This document shows positions 11,570 to 23,700 of a stretch of DNA of 64,000 nt, in pieces (the first letter of the stretch is position 1; every line of letters begins with the position of its first letter). A program made the position numbers and the translations under genes. Source of the DNA: Aporrectodea caliginosa (lineage: Eukaryota > Annelida > Clitellata > Crassiclitellata > Lumbricidae); contig JACEVL010000003.1 of assembly GCA_020284085.1 (NCBI GenBank), positions 124,001 to 188,000 on the forward strand. Direction: 5' to 3'. Under the pieces are notes generated by a model. The model saw nothing but the letters and a program-made list of their open reading frames with translations, did not search any database and was not told the DNA's origin.

Positions 11570-13003
11570 ATGGCGAATACGATAACCCATACGGGAGAAA
11601 AACAATACAGGTTCCAGTTATGTCGGCAATCATTTACTGAAGGTGGTAATCTGAAAACGCACATGAAAACCCATACAGACGAAAACTCATACAGGTGCCA
11701 GTTATGTCAGAAATCATTTACTGAAGGTTGTAATCTGAAAACGCACATGAGAACCCATACTGGTGAAAAACCATACAGGTGCCAGCTATGTCAGAAATCA
11801 TTTAATCACAGTAGTAATCTGAAAACGCACATGCGAACCCATACAGGTGAAAAACCATACAGGTGCCAGCTATGTAAGAAATCATTTAATCAAGGTAGTA
11901 CTCTGAAAACACACATGAGAACCCATACTGGTGAAAAACCCTACAGGTGCCAGTTATGTCAGAAATCATTTAATCAAGGTGGTACTCTGGAAAAACACAT
12001 GAGAACGCATTCTGGTGAAAAACCATACAAGTGCAAGTTATGTCAGAAATCATTTAATCAAGGTGGTCATCTGAAAACGCACATGAGAACCCATACTGGT
12101 GAAAAACCCTACAGGTGCCAGTTATGTCAGAAATCATTTAATCAAGGTGGTACTCTGAAAAAACACATGAGAACCCATACTGGTGAAAAACCATACAAGT
12201 GCAAGTTATGTCAAAAATCATTTACTCGCAGTGGAACTCTTAAAACACACATGAGAACCCATACTGGAGAGAAACCATACAAGTGCCAGCTATGTCAGAA
12301 TTCATTTACTGAAGGTGGTATTCTGAAAACGCATATGAGAACCCATACTGGTGACAAACCATACAGGTGCCAATTATGTCAGAAATCATTTAATCGTGGT
12401 TGTCATCTGAAAAGGCACATGAGATCCCATACAGGCGAAAAACCACACAGCTGCCATTTATGTCAGAAATCATTTATCCATGTGGGGTGCTTGACGATGC
12501 ATATGAAAACCCACGTAGGTGTTAGACCATGTAATAAAGGATTCACAGATATTGGACATCTAAAGAAACACAGAATAACTCATGCAACTGAGAAGCAACA
12601 CTCGCACAACAAAAATTGTAACAAGAGCAGTTCTTCAGCCAAGCAGTTTAAACTCCATGCAGGAACACCGCAACAGGATCCTAAAATGGGAAGTGATGTA
12701 ATTGCTAACCTGTCTGATCATTTCATCAGATTTAGTTGTCCAGGCGTTGAAGAAAATGAACGTTACTCAAAGAACGTACAACCACATTCTAGTGGAATTG
12801 CAGGTCCGTTGCCGAAAATTAGAGATGGAGAATGTCTGTATATTAGCAAATTCAAATCTCCTATGAATACAGAAGCTTCTTTTTCAAAATCTTTTGGATG
12901 CGGTATATGTGACGTTATATTTGAAATAGAGAAGGAATTTCTAGAGCATTGTTCTAGCCATCGATTTTCACCACCTGACGACTTAGTTGCTGACCTGTGC
13001 TGA
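11570..13003 (+). CDS. C2H2 poly-zinc-finger protein, paralogue 2
   Basis: Intact frame of 477 residues from the first ATG (11570); an in-frame stop at 11555-11557 excludes a longer start in this exon. The first finger has lost a cysteine (RFQLC). Ten canonical fingers follow (C-x2-C-x12-H-x3-H, TGEKPY linkers), then one degenerate finger lacking its first cysteine (VRPCNKGF). The unstructured C-terminal segment (QFKLHAGTPQQDPKMGSD region) is shared with the paralogues, and a final atypical finger starting CGICDVIFEIEKEF ends the protein. Helix positions vary between fingers (for example NHSSNL, NQGGTL, TRSGTL), as expected for sequence-specific DNA binding. No KRAB or BTB domain. Probable nuclear DNA-binding regulator; target unknown. 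Its 3' flank has an AATAAA signal. Confidence 0.9.
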   Translation: MANTITHTGEKQYRFQLCRQSFTEGGNLKTHMKTHTDENSYRCQLCQKSFTEGCNLKTHMRTHTGEKPYRCQLCQKSFNHSSNLKTHMRTHTGEKPYRCQLCKKSFNQGSTLKTHMRTHTGEKPYRCQLCQKSFNQGGTLEKHMRTHSGEKPYKCKLCQKSFNQGGHLKTHMRTHTGEKPYRCQLCQKSFNQGGTLKKHMRTHTGEKPYKCKLCQKSFTRSGTLKTHMRTHTGEKPYKCQLCQNSFTEGGILKTHMRTHTGDKPYRCQLCQKSFNRGCHLKRHMRSHTGEKPHSCHLCQKSFIHVGCLTMHMKTHVGVRPCNKGFTDIGHLKKHRITHATEKQHSHNKNCNKSSSSAKQFKLHAGTPQQDPKMGSDVIANLSDHFIRFSCPGVEENERYSKNVQPHSSGIAGPLPKIRDGECLYISKFKSPMNTEASFSKSFGCGICDVIFEIEKEFLEHCSSHRFSPPDDLVADLC

Positions 13004-13631
13004 ATTATGATTCCACGTATCTACAGTTGGAAACAGTTTGATTTGGAGAGTTATAATGAAAAGATTATATGGAAATATACTTTTAATGAATACGAATAGC
13101 TACTTTGTACCACTCTCATTTCAGAATACTTAGACAGTAGGCATTCCGATACATGATGTGGAGAATTCAGAGGTTGCTCCTTATAGGCACCATGTATCAA
13201 AAGTGTTGCCTTTTCTCACATAATTGTAAGATTGTACAATTGCTGCATGCCATCAAAATGAAATTTTACGCTGTAGGTACTAAAGACGCAGTAAAGTCTT
13301 TCGTACTGGATTCCACTACTTGACAACTTTATTGTTAAATATTAAATTTAGCTCCACAAATATTTCTGCTGGACTATGGTGCAGAGTGGTTAGGCCTATC
13401 TGTACATCATTTTGTGAGACTATCTTAGACTATTGATATTGTAGTTGCTTTTATGATATATTAAGTAAGAAAACTAATTAACCTATTCTACTTAGATTTA
13501 TTGTTAGATGTTATACTGGTCATTACGAAAAATAATTGTGTTATCAAGATTGTCATAGTATATCCTGAAAGTTTTGTGTTTTCTTGTCTTTTGTGGTTTT
13601 TATGTTAAATTAATTCTCTTGTTAACCTCTA

Positions 13632-13637
13632 AATAAA
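13632..13637 (+). promoter_or_regulatory. candidate poly(A) signal of zinc-finger gene 2
   Basis: AATAAA in the context CTCTAAATAAATAAGCTG, about 630 bp after the stop. The same context is conserved after the paralogue (31099-31104). Confidence 0.6.
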
Positions 13638-13796
13638 TAAGCTGCATGTTGTAAATTGCACATTACTTAAATTTCTCTACGCAGACAAGCCTTTTTAATT
13701 CACATTGATATTTTAATCTAGTTTTAGCTGGCATTATCCATGTAAAAAACTAACGTAAGCAACCTTACTGTAAAGTAGTTTAAGAGTAGGCCTAAG

Positions 13797-14065
13797 GCTT
13801 TATTGGTAAATGACGAATGTAGCGTACGTTTGCATGATTATCTAATCAAATCGCATCGAGTTTAAGATCCTGATGCTACGCCTCAGGATACGTTGTGATC
13901 TGTTGATTAGTGATTTGCAGGCCCGGATTTATACCCAATCCCAAATCGTTTGGGATGTGCCAGTGTGCACGAGGCCTCCACCACATCAGGGCCTCTAAAC
14001 GTCGCATGCGATTTGATTTCTCTAATCATGCAAACGTACGCTACATCGTCATTTACCAATAAAGC
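13797..14065. repeat. long hairpin: about 60-bp inverted arms
   Basis: The left arm 13797-13856 (GCTTTATTGGTAAATGACGA...) and right arm 14006-14065 are near-perfect reverse complements around a loop of about 150 bp. The loop contains CAGGCCCGGATTTA, resembling a hAT-type end. In the paralogous flank (31285-31375) only the left-arm-like sequence is present. Likely a foldback element or MITE. Confidence 0.7.
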
Positions 14066-14089
14066 ATAGCAGGTCATAAATATAATGTT

Positions 14090-14350
14090 ATAGTAAAAGT
14101 AGAAGTTGGATGAGCGATGAAAACATGGTATTAATGCTAAATTATTGCAGTAACATTAGAAGTTGGATGAGCATATTTATAGCAGAAATAGAAGCTGGAT
14201 GATCGATGAAAAAATGATTTTGATACTAAATTATTACGGTGAAACTAGAAGCTGGATGAGCGATTAAAATATTTTTAGTAGATGTAGAAGTTGGATGAGG
14301 GATGGAAATATGTCTTAGTAGAAATAGAAGTTGGGTGAGCCATGAAAACA
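14090..14350. repeat. 36-bp repeat block, reverse orientation
   Basis: Seven or so diverged units of the GAAGTTGGATGAGCGATGAA type, the reverse-orientation form of the family repeat. Confidence 0.6.
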
Positions 14351-14420
14351 TGATTAAAATATGTTTTAAACTTTTATGAACTGCTATACCGGTTGGGATT
14401 TGGGTAAATGCGGACCGGAT

Positions 14421-15353
14421 CAGGGGCGGATCCGGGGGGGGCCAATCCGGCCATGCCCCCCATTTGAAATTTACACAGGACGTGGCCCCATCGCCAAGTA
14501 GGCCTAGACAATGTTCACTCTGTGATCTTTTGTTATAAAAGAAAATGAGGATATATAAATAAAAAATATTATATTTGTACAACTAAATTAGCTTCTCTCG
14601 AGTGTTGTTTCTCAAATTTCAAAATACCAACTTTTAAAATGTTGTGTTCCTTGAACATTTAGTAAAACTACATCATTACTACATGGCTCCCGATAAGGTA
14701 GTTGAATCATTTGTGTTGGTTTGTGTACCATTTGTTAACTATTCTGCTAACCGAGTCCCGGTAAGCAATTCGTGTACCTTTTCTCAATCCAGATCCTTTG
14801 CCTGCACAGGTCCCTCCCTATGGAATGGACTTCCTCCTTCTCTACGCTCTGCAATCCTCCTGGTAGCATCTCTACCTCTTTCTCTCACCTTAAAACCTTC
14901 CATTTCTCTCGGAGTACCTCGCACTGGGAGTTCTTCTGAAAGGCTTATGCTATGAGAAGCGTTTTATAAATGATCAAATACAACACAATACAATATCTTA
15001 AGGCTTATGGCGTTCTTAAAAATTGAAAGTATTTTCTAGGTTTTATATTAATTTAAAAAATGTCTGGTTTCCTAGTACTACTGTCCACAGTCAAACTCAA
15101 AAACGACTTAAGTAACATCTTAGCTACCAGTGACATATCTGATGCCTTTCAGTTTTGAAATAACAGAGCAATTTGTTCACATGATAGCCTAAAATGCAAC
15201 CATTGCAGTGTGGAAATTCAAAAAATTTTAAGTGGGGAGGGGCACATCCCCCTCCCCATACCCCTCCCCCTGCTCGGCGCTGCGCGCCTCAACGAGTCGT
15301 CCTTCGGACGCCCATTTGGCCCCCTCCTCATAAACTTTCTGGATCCGCCCCTG
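14421..15353. mobile_element. hAT-like non-autonomous element
   Basis: The ends CAGGGGCGGATCC (14421) and GGATCCGCCCCTG (to 15353) are inverted repeats of the hAT type. The flanking octamers GACCGGAT and GCCCGCAT match at six of eight positions, compatible with an aged 8-bp target-site duplication. It encloses a LINE fragment (14770-14995). No transposase seen. Confidence 0.65.
14770..14995 (+). mobile_element. LINE reverse transcriptase C-terminal fragment
   Basis: Plus-strand code contains SFACTGPSLWNGLPPSLRS, the conserved C-terminal motif of CR1/L2-type ORF2 proteins, and ends in a tail with AAATACAACACAATACAATA. It is severely 5'-truncated. Confidence 0.7.
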
Positions 15354-15789
15354 GCCCGCATTTAGGCAGGCCCTGGTCAACTATGTGCACAGGGGCCTCA
15401 ACCACATAGAGGCCTCCACCACAAGTGCAAGAATGTTTTTCAACTTGTGTTTCGTAATTGATTATGTCTTTAGTGGTAATATTTGTATAAGCCTAGAAAT
15501 CATTTTTTGCTATATTAAAATGTATTCGCTAGGTGACAGGATATACTCTCTACAACTTCAACCTATTTTTTCAGTGTAGCGAAACACTTTAATCGTCGCC
15601 ATTTTGTGCTGATGACAGTTTAAACCAAATCATGGAGAAATTCGACTTTATTGCCAAATCAGGTTAGATTCTATAATCCTATGCGTATAATTTAGTGGAC
15701 AAACACATTTAATTAATGAACATCAGACCACTAGATGTCGTTAGACGCAGTTCCTTTTCATGCATCGTTCTTTGTAGCTTGTTCTTTAA

Positions 15790-16020
15790 TTTTTGCGCCC
15801 GCTGATTGGGTAACATCTGGCACAGAGACCGAGAGGTACCGAGTTCGAGCCCCCGTTTGGAGGATATGCTTTGTAGGCTGCTATTAGCGCCGTTGTATTG
15901 CAAGGCTGTCTGTTCTGTTAGTAGTTAAGATTTCAATTGCATAAAATGTAAATGTACAGCGCAGTGCGTTTGTCAGGCGCTTATTAAAGAAAATATATTA
16001 TTATTATTATTATTATTATT
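15790..16020 (+). mobile_element. tRNA-derived SINE with (ATT)n tail
   Basis: A B-box-like GAGTTCGAGCCCC lies near 15839. A tail module (TACAGCGCAGTGCGTTTGTC, then GCGCTTATTAAAGAAAATAT) follows and ends in a (TTA)n microsatellite at about 15996-16020. This head-body-microsatellite layout is typical of animal SINEs mobilised by a LINE. Confidence 0.6.
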
Positions 16021-16239
16021 ACTTTAAACTGTAGCTCTACGTCCACGTAAACATGACAGAATTATACCTGTTGCAGACAGTCTGGCACGCAAAACTTTTA
16101 TTATTAGGATGATTTATTCGTGATTAGATACTTCATTATGTACACCAAAGTGCGGTTAGCAATTGGATCAATAAAGGATATACTTACTTACTTACTTTGA
16201 CCACTGAACAAGCGGGGGCTAAACCTTATTTTTTACGTT
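16021..16239. other. intergenic, nothing recognised
   Basis: Short unique-looking stretch ending in a (CTTA)n run near 16180-16197; no gene seen. Confidence 0.4.
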
Positions 16240-16980
16240 GCTAAGTTATTTGGGTAAACCCGTAGTTTAGGTTTCTAAATTATTTTATATCATCAACTTA
16301 AAATGGAAGCTGGATCGATGAAAAAATAGTTAATCTAAATGAAAGTGGGATTGATGAAACAAATTTTGTATTTAAATAGAAGTTGGATTGCTAGAAATAA
16401 TGTTAACCGTAAATAGAAGCTGGATTGATGAAACAAAATTTTTGATTCAATAGAAGCTGGATTGAAGAAAATAATTGTTTCCGTAAGTAGAAGCTGGACC
16501 CACGAGAATAGTTCTTTGCCTATATAAAAGTTCCATTGATGAAAGCATTTAAAAAAAAATAGAAGTTGGGTAATTTTTTTCACGAAATGAAAGCTGGATT
16601 GATTAAAAAAATTCTTCATGAAATGGAAGCTGGTTTCATGATTGTCATCATGCACATAGTTAGACTGCTTACTTACTAACGTGAAGTGCGGCATTGAAGA
16701 CATTCAAATAATTTAGCAACCCAAACTGCTGGATAACCATTATTTGATATTGTCATTTTAAAATGGAAGTTGGATTAATGGAATATTGTTTCCCTAAAAG
16801 GAAGTGGGATTAATGAAAACATTCCTGTGTTTAATTAGAATCTGGATTGATTTAACTAATTTTCCTCGTAAATAGAAGCTGTATGGATGAAACTAAGTTT
16901 GGTTTTTGAATCAATAGAAGATAGACTGATGAAAATAATTGTTTGATAATTAGAAGCTGGATCCATGAGAATATTTCTTT
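16240..16980. mobile_element. nested MITE copies of the 36-bp family, reverse orientation
   Basis: End-like sequences (CGTAGTTTAGGTTTCTAAAT near 16261 and AATTTAGCAACCCAAACTGC near 16710) bracket reverse-orientation 36-bp units, and a further set continues to about 16980. The 122-residue minus-strand frame here is the repeat read in its open frame (SFHF.KNFFNQSSF pattern), not a gene. Confidence 0.6.
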
Positions 16981-17269
16981 ACTTAACCCTTTTACCGCCG
17001 CTATGAGAAATAGCCACTGCACTGAGCTGTAACTGATAGTAGGTCATCAATATGATGCCAATAGACTTCTGACAGGGCATTTTTATTGGAACTTTAAGTG
17101 GTGTCCTAGTTTCAGGACGTTGCGTTTTCGCAACTTCGGCAGGAAAGATGAATTTGTTTATTACAATAATGTTCTATTAGTTTATCGATTGTATTCGTGT
17201 TCATTTCAATAAAAATGTTTGTGCTTGCTGTCAACTGAATTAAGTTCAATGTCACTTGGTTTCATGGTA

Positions 17270-17788
17270 TTCAGCAAAGCACTTGTATCGTATTGTATTT
17301 GTTAATTTATATAGCGCCGACCACAGCAGTGGCCATTCAGTAGCGCTCCCAGTACGAGAACCCCTAGAGAGGAAGAAGGCTTGAGGAGGGGAGAAGGCTG
17401 TAGGAAGAGACCCAGAAAGAATGGTAACACGTAGAGAGGAAGGAAGGCTGGAAGGCATGGGCGTATTTAGGGGTGGTTTTACGGGTTCAAACCCCCAAAT
17501 AAGTGGAAAAAAACTTTAACGTGATCTTGCATGCAAAATAAAAAAAGCAGGACATTTGCGACCATTTCCCCAATGTAACCCACCCATCCCGAAATCTTAA
17601 AAAGCCCCCAAAATTTGTCTGGCTAGGCCAATGCTGGAAGGGCATTCCATAGAGAGGGCCCAATAGTGGCAAAAGATCTAGTTTGGGCCATAGTGGTCCT
17701 AACTCGTGGAACAAAAAGAGCATGCCTGACCAAGGAGCGGAGAGGTCGATGAGAAACTGAAGAGAGAGGGGAGCGAATGCGATCCCTA
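17270..17788 (-). mobile_element. LINE 3' end, interrupted
   Basis: Reading the minus strand from 17720, the code matches an ORF2 C-terminus (ATIGPSLWNALP-type motif near 17640-17690). It is broken by an insertion of about 170 bp (17460-17635), and resumes with a SRTGSATEWPLLWSALYKL tail and a (ATACAAT)-like end at 17280. The giant 13-bp array begins inside the upstream part of this LINE at CCTAAGAGTTATTG. Confidence 0.6.
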
Positions 17789-20700
17789 AGAGTTATTGAA
17801 AAGAGTTATTGAAAAGAGTTATTGAAAAGAGTTATTGAAAAGAGTTATTGAAAAGAGTTATTGAAAAGAGTTATTGAAAAGAGTTATTGAAAAGAGTTAT
17901 TGAAAAGAGTTATTGAAAAGAGTTATTGAAAAGAGTTATTGAAAAGAGTTATTGAAAAGAGTTATTGAAAAGAGTTATTGAAAAGAGTTATTGAAAAGAG
18001 TTATTGAAAAGAGTTATTGAAAAGAGTTATTGAAAAGAGTTATTGAAAAGAGTTATTGAAAAGAGTTATTGAAAAGAGTTATTGAAAAGAGTTATTGAAA
18101 AGAGTTATTGAAAAGAGTTATTGAAAAGAGTTATTGAAAAGAGTTATTGAAAAGAGTTATTGAAAAGAGTTATTGAAAAGAGTTATTGAAAAGAGTTATT
18201 GAAAAGAGTTATTGAAAAGAGTTATTGAAAAGAGTTATTGAAAAGAGTTATTGAAAAGAGTTATTGAAAAGAGTTATTGAAAAGAGTTATTGAAAAGAGT
18301 TATTGAAAAGAGAGTTATTGAAAAGAGTTATTGAAAAGAGTTATTGAAAAGAGTTATTGAAAAGAGTTATTGAAAAGAGTTATTGAAAAGAGTTATTGAA
18401 AAGAGTTATTGAAAAGAGTTATTGAAAAGAGTTATTGAAAAGAGTTATTGAAAAGAGTTATTGAAAAGAGTTATTGAAAAGAGTTATTGAAAAAAGAGTT
18501 ATTGAAAAGAGTTATTGAAAAGAGTTATTGAAAAGAGTTATTGAAAAGAGTTATTGAAAAGAGTTATTGAAAAGAGTTATTGAAAAGAGTTATTGAAAAG
18601 AGTTATTGAAAAGAGTTATTGAAAAGAGTTATTGAAAAGAGTTATTGAAAAGAGTTATTGAAAAGAGTTATTGAAAAGAGTTATTGAAAAGAGTTATTGA
18701 AAAGAGTTATTGAAAAGAGTTATTGAAAAGAGTTATTGAAAAGAGTTATTGAAAAGAGTTATTGAAAAGAGTTATTGAAAAGAGTTATTGAAAAGAGTTA
18801 TTGAAAAGAGTTATTGAAAAGAGTTATTGAAAAGAGTTATTGAAAAGAGTTATTGAAAAGAGTTATTGAAAAGAGTTATTGAAAAGAGTTATTGAAAAGA
18901 GTTATTGAAAAGAGTTATTGAAAAGAGTTATTGAAAAGAGTTATTGAAAAGAGTTATTGAAAAGAGTTATTGAAAAGAGTTATTGAAAAGAGTTATTGAA
19001 AAGAGTTATTGAAAAGAGTTATTGAAAAGAGTTATTGAAAAGAGTTATTGAAAAGAGTTATTGAAAAGAGTTATTGAAAAGAGTTATTGAAAAGAGTTAT
19101 TGAAAAGAGTTATTGAAAAGAGTTATTGAAAAGAGTTATTGAAAAGAGTTATTGAAAAGAGTTATTGAAAAGAGTTATTGAAAAGAGTTATTGAAAAGAG
19201 TTATTGAAAAGAGTTATTGAAAAGAGTTATTGAAAAGAGTTATTGAAAAGAGTTATTGAAAAGAGTTATTGAAAAGAGTTATTGAAAAGAGTTATTGAAA
19301 AGAGTTATTGAAAAGAGTTATTGAAAAGAGTTATTGAAAAGAGTTATTGAAAAGAGTTATTGAAAAGAGTTATTGAAAAGAGTTATTGAAAAGAGTTATT
19401 GAAAAGAGTTATTGAAAAGAGTTATTGAAAAGAGTTATTGAAAAGAGTTATTGAAAAGAGTTATTGAAAAGAGTTATTGAAAAGAGTTATTGAAAAGAGT
19501 TATTGAAAAGAGTTATTGAAAAGAGTTATTGAAAAGAGTTATTGAAAAGAGTTATTGAAAAGAGTTATTGAAAAGAGTTATTGAAAAGAGTTATTGAAAA
19601 GAGTTATTGAAAAGAGTTATTGAAAAGAGTTATTGAAAAGAGTTATTGAAAAGAGTTATTGAAAAGAGTTATTGAAAAGAGTTATTGAAAAGAGTTATTG
19701 AAAAGAGTTATTGAAAAGAGTTATTGAAAAGAGTTATTGAAAAGAGTTATTGAAAAGAGTTATTGAAAAGAGTTATTGAAAAGAGTTAAAAGAGTTATTG
19801 AAAAGAGTTATTGAAAAGAGTTATTGAAAAGAGTTATTGAAAAGAGTTATTGAAAAGAGTTATTGAAAAGAGTTATTGAAAAGAGTTATTGAAAAGAGTT
19901 ATTGAAAAGAGTTATTGAAAAGAGTTATTGAAAAGAGTTATTGAAAAGAGTTATTGAAAAGAGTTATTGAAAAGAGTTATTGAAAAGAGTTATTGAAAAG
20001 AGTTATTGAAAAGAGTTATTGAAAAGAGTTATTGAAAAGAGTTATTGAAAAGTTATTTATTGAAAAGAGTTATTGAAAAGAGTTATTGAAAAGAGTTATT
20101 GAAAAGAGTTATTGAAAAGAGTTATTGAAAAGAGTTATTGAAAAGAAAGAGTTATTGAAAAGAGTTATTGAAAAGAGTTATTGAAAAGAGTTATTGAAAA
20201 GAGTTATTGAAAAGAGTTATTGAAAAAAGAGTTATTGAAAAGAGTTATTGAAAAGAGTTATTGAAAAGAGTTATTGAAAAGAGTTATTGAAAAAGAGTTA
20301 TTGAAAAGAGTTATTGAAAAGAGTTATTGAAAAGAGTTATTGAAAAGAGTTATTGAAAAGAGTTATTGAAAAGAGTTATTGAAAAGAGTTATTGAAAAGA
20401 GTTATTATTATTGAAAAGAGTTATTGAAAAGAGTTATTGAAAAGAGTTATTGAAAAGAGTTATTGAAAAGAGTTATTGAAAAGAGTTATTGAAAAAGAGT
20501 TATTGAAAAGAGTTATTGAAAAGAGTTATTGAAAAGAGTTATTGAAAAGAGTTATTGAAAAGAGTTATTGAAAAGAGTTATTGAAAAAGAGTTATTGAAA
20601 AGAGTTATTGAAAAGAGTTATTGAAAAGAGTTATTGAAAAGAGTTATTGAAAAGAGTTATTGAAAAGAGTTATTGAAAAGAGTTATTGAAAAGAGTTATT

Positions 20701-23700
20701 GAAAAGAGTTATTGAAAAGAGTTATTGAAAAGAGTTATTGAAAAGAGTTATTGAAAAGAGTTATTGAAAAGAGTTATTGAAAAGAGTTATTGAAAAGAGT
20801 TATTGAAAAGAGTTATTGAAAAGAGTTATTGAAAAGAGTTATTGAAAAGAGTTATTGAAAAGAGTTATTGAAAAGAGTTATTGAAAAGAGTTATTGAAAA
20901 GAGTTATTGAAAAGAGTTATTGAAAAGAGTTATTGAAAAGAGTTATTGAAAAGAGTTATTGAAAAGAGTTATTGAAAAGAGTTATTGAAAAGAGTTATTG
21001 AAAAGAGTTATTGAAAAGAGTTATTGAAAAGAGTTATTGAAAAGAGTTATTGAAAAGAGTTATTGAAAAGAGTTATTGAAAAGAGTTATTGAAAAGAGTT
21101 ATTGAAAAGAGTTATTGAAAAGAGTTATTGAAAAGAGTTATTGAAAAGAGTTATTGAAAAGAGTTATTGAAAAGAGTTATTGAAAAGAGTTATTGAATTG
21201 AAAAGAGTTATTGAAAAGAGTTATTGAAAAGAGTTATTGAAAAGAGTTATTGAAAAGAGTTATTGAAAAGAGTTATTGAAAAGAGTTATTGAAAAGAGTT
21301 ATTGAAAAGAGTTATTGAAAAGAGTTATTGAAAAGAGTTATTGAAAAGAGTTATTGAAAAGAGTTATTGAAAAGAGTTATTGAAAAGAGTTATTGAAAAG
21401 AGTTATTGAAAAGAGTTATTGAAAAAAAGAGTTATTGAAAAGAGTTATTGAAAAGAGTTATTGAAAAGAGTTATTGAAAAGAGTTATTGAAAAGAGTTAT
21501 TGAAAAGAGTTATTGAAAAGAGTTATTGAAAAGAGTTATTGAAAAGAGTTATTGAAAAAGTTATTGAAAAGAGTTATTGAAAAGAGTTATTGAAAGAGTT
21601 ATTGAAAAGAGTTATTGAAAAGAGTTATTGAAAAGAGTTATTGAAAAGAGTTATTGAAAAGAGTTATTGAAAAGAGTTATTGAAAAGAGTTATTGAAAAG
21701 AGAAAAGAGTTATTGAAAAGAGTTATTGAAAAGAGTTATTGAAAAGAGTTATTGAAAAGAGTTATTGAAAAGAGTTATTGAAAAGAGTTATTGAAAAGAG
21801 TTATTGAAAAGAGTTATTGAAAAGAGTTATTGAAAAGAGTTATTGAAAAGAGTTATTGAAAAGAGTTATTGAAAAGAGTTATTGAAAAGAGTTATTGAAA
21901 AGAGTTATTGAAAAGAGTTATTGAAAAGAGTTATTGAAAAGAGTTATTGAAAAGAGTTATTGAAAAGAGTTATTGAAAAGAGTTATTGAAAAAAGAGTTA
22001 TTGAAAAGAGTTATTGAAAAGAGTTATTGAAAAGAGTTATTGAAAAGAGTTATTGAAAAGAGTTATTGAAAAGAGTTATTGAAAAGAGTTATTGAAAAGA
22101 GTTATTGAAAAGAGTTATTGAAAAGAGTTATTGAAAAGAGTTATTGAAAAGAGTTATTGAAAAGAGTTATTGAAAAGAGTTATTGAAAAGAGTTATTGAA
22201 AAGAGTTATTGAAAAGAGTTATTGAAAAAATTGAAAAGTTATTGAAAAGAGTTATTGAAAAGAGTTATTGAAAAGAGTTATTGAAAAGAGTTATTGAAAA
22301 GAGTTATTGAAAAGAGTTATTGAAAAGAGTTATTGAAAAGAGTTATTGAAAAGAGTTATTGAAAAGAGTTATTGAAAAGAGTTATTGAAAAGAGTTATTG
22401 AAAAGAGTTATTGAAAAGAGTTATTGAAAGAGTTATTGAAAAGAGTTATTGAAAAGAGTTATTGAAAAGAGTTATTGAAAAGAGTTATTGAAAAGAGTTA
22501 TTGAAAAGAGTTATTGAAAAGAGTTATTGAAAAGAGTTATTGAAAAGAGTTATTGAAAAGAGTTATTGAAAAGAGTTATTGAAAAGAGTTATTGAAAAGA
22601 GTTATTGAAAAGAGTTATTGAAAAGAGTTATTGAAAAGAGTTATTGAAAAGAGTTATTGAAAAGAGTTATTGAAAAGAGTTATTGAAAAGAGTTATTGAA
22701 AAGAGTTATTGAAAAGAGTTATTGAAAAGAGTTATTGAAAAGAGTTATTGAAAAGAGTTATTGAAAAGAGTTATTGAAAAGAGTTATTGAAAAGAGTTAT
22801 TGAAAAGAGTTATTGAAAAGAGTTATTGAAAAGAGTTATTGAAAAGAGTTATTGAAAAGAGTTATTGAAAAGAGTTATTGAAAAAAAGAGTTATTGAAAA
22901 GAGTTATTGAAAAGAGTTATTGAAAAGAGTTATTGAAAAGAGTTATTGAAAAGAGTTATTGAAAAGAGTTATTGAAAAGAGTTATTGAAAAAAGAGTTAT
23001 TGAAAAGAGTTATTGAAAAGAGTTATTGAAAAGAGTTATTGAAAAAAGAGTTATTGAAAAGAGTTATTGAAAAGAGTTATTGAAAAGAGTTATTGAAAAG
23101 AGTTATTGAAAAGAGTTATTGAAAAGAGTTATTGAAAAGAGTTATTGAAAAGAGTTATTGAAAAGAGTTATTGAAAAGAGTTATTGAAAAGAGTTATTGA
23201 AAAGAGTTATTGAAAAGAGTTATTGAAAAGAGTTATTGAAAAGAGTTATTGAAAAGAGTTATTGAAAAGAGTTATTGAAAAGAGTTATTGAAAAGAGTTA
23301 TTGAAAAGAGTTATTGAAAAGAGTTATTGAAAAGAGTTATTGAAAAGAGTTATTGAAAGAGTTATTGAAAAGAGTTATTGAAAAGAGTTATTGAAAAGAG
23401 TTATTGAAAAGAGTTATTGAAAAGAGTTATTGAAAAGAGTTATTGAAAAGAGTTATTGAAAAGAGTTATTGAAAAGAGTTATTGAAAAGAGTTATTGAAA
23501 AGAGTTATTGAAAAGAAGAGTTATTGAAAAGAGTTATTGAAAAGAGTTATTGAAAAGAGTTATTGAAAAGAGTTATTGAAAAGAGTTATTGAAAAGAGTT
23601 ATTGAAAAGAGTTATTGAAAAGAGTTATTGAAAAGAGTTATTGAAAAGAGTTATTGAAAAGAGTTATTGAAAAGAGTTATTGAAAAGAGTTATTGAAAAG

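Larger units (their letters stand above)
9818..13880 (+). repeat. segmental duplication copy A
   Basis: From GTCCAGCAACTGAAAACGCT at 9826 through the zinc-finger gene to GATCCTGATGCTACGC near 13870, the sequence matches 24545-31385 in the same order, with extra material in the second copy. It carries promoter-side sequence, gene and 3' flank. The left part includes minus-strand LINE-like sequence (10430-10860) shared with 27060-28620. Confidence 0.75.

Noticed and set aside
16335..16703. 122-residue FHQSSF-type protein
   Set aside because: Reads the 36-bp repeat of the MITE family, whose period is a multiple of three.
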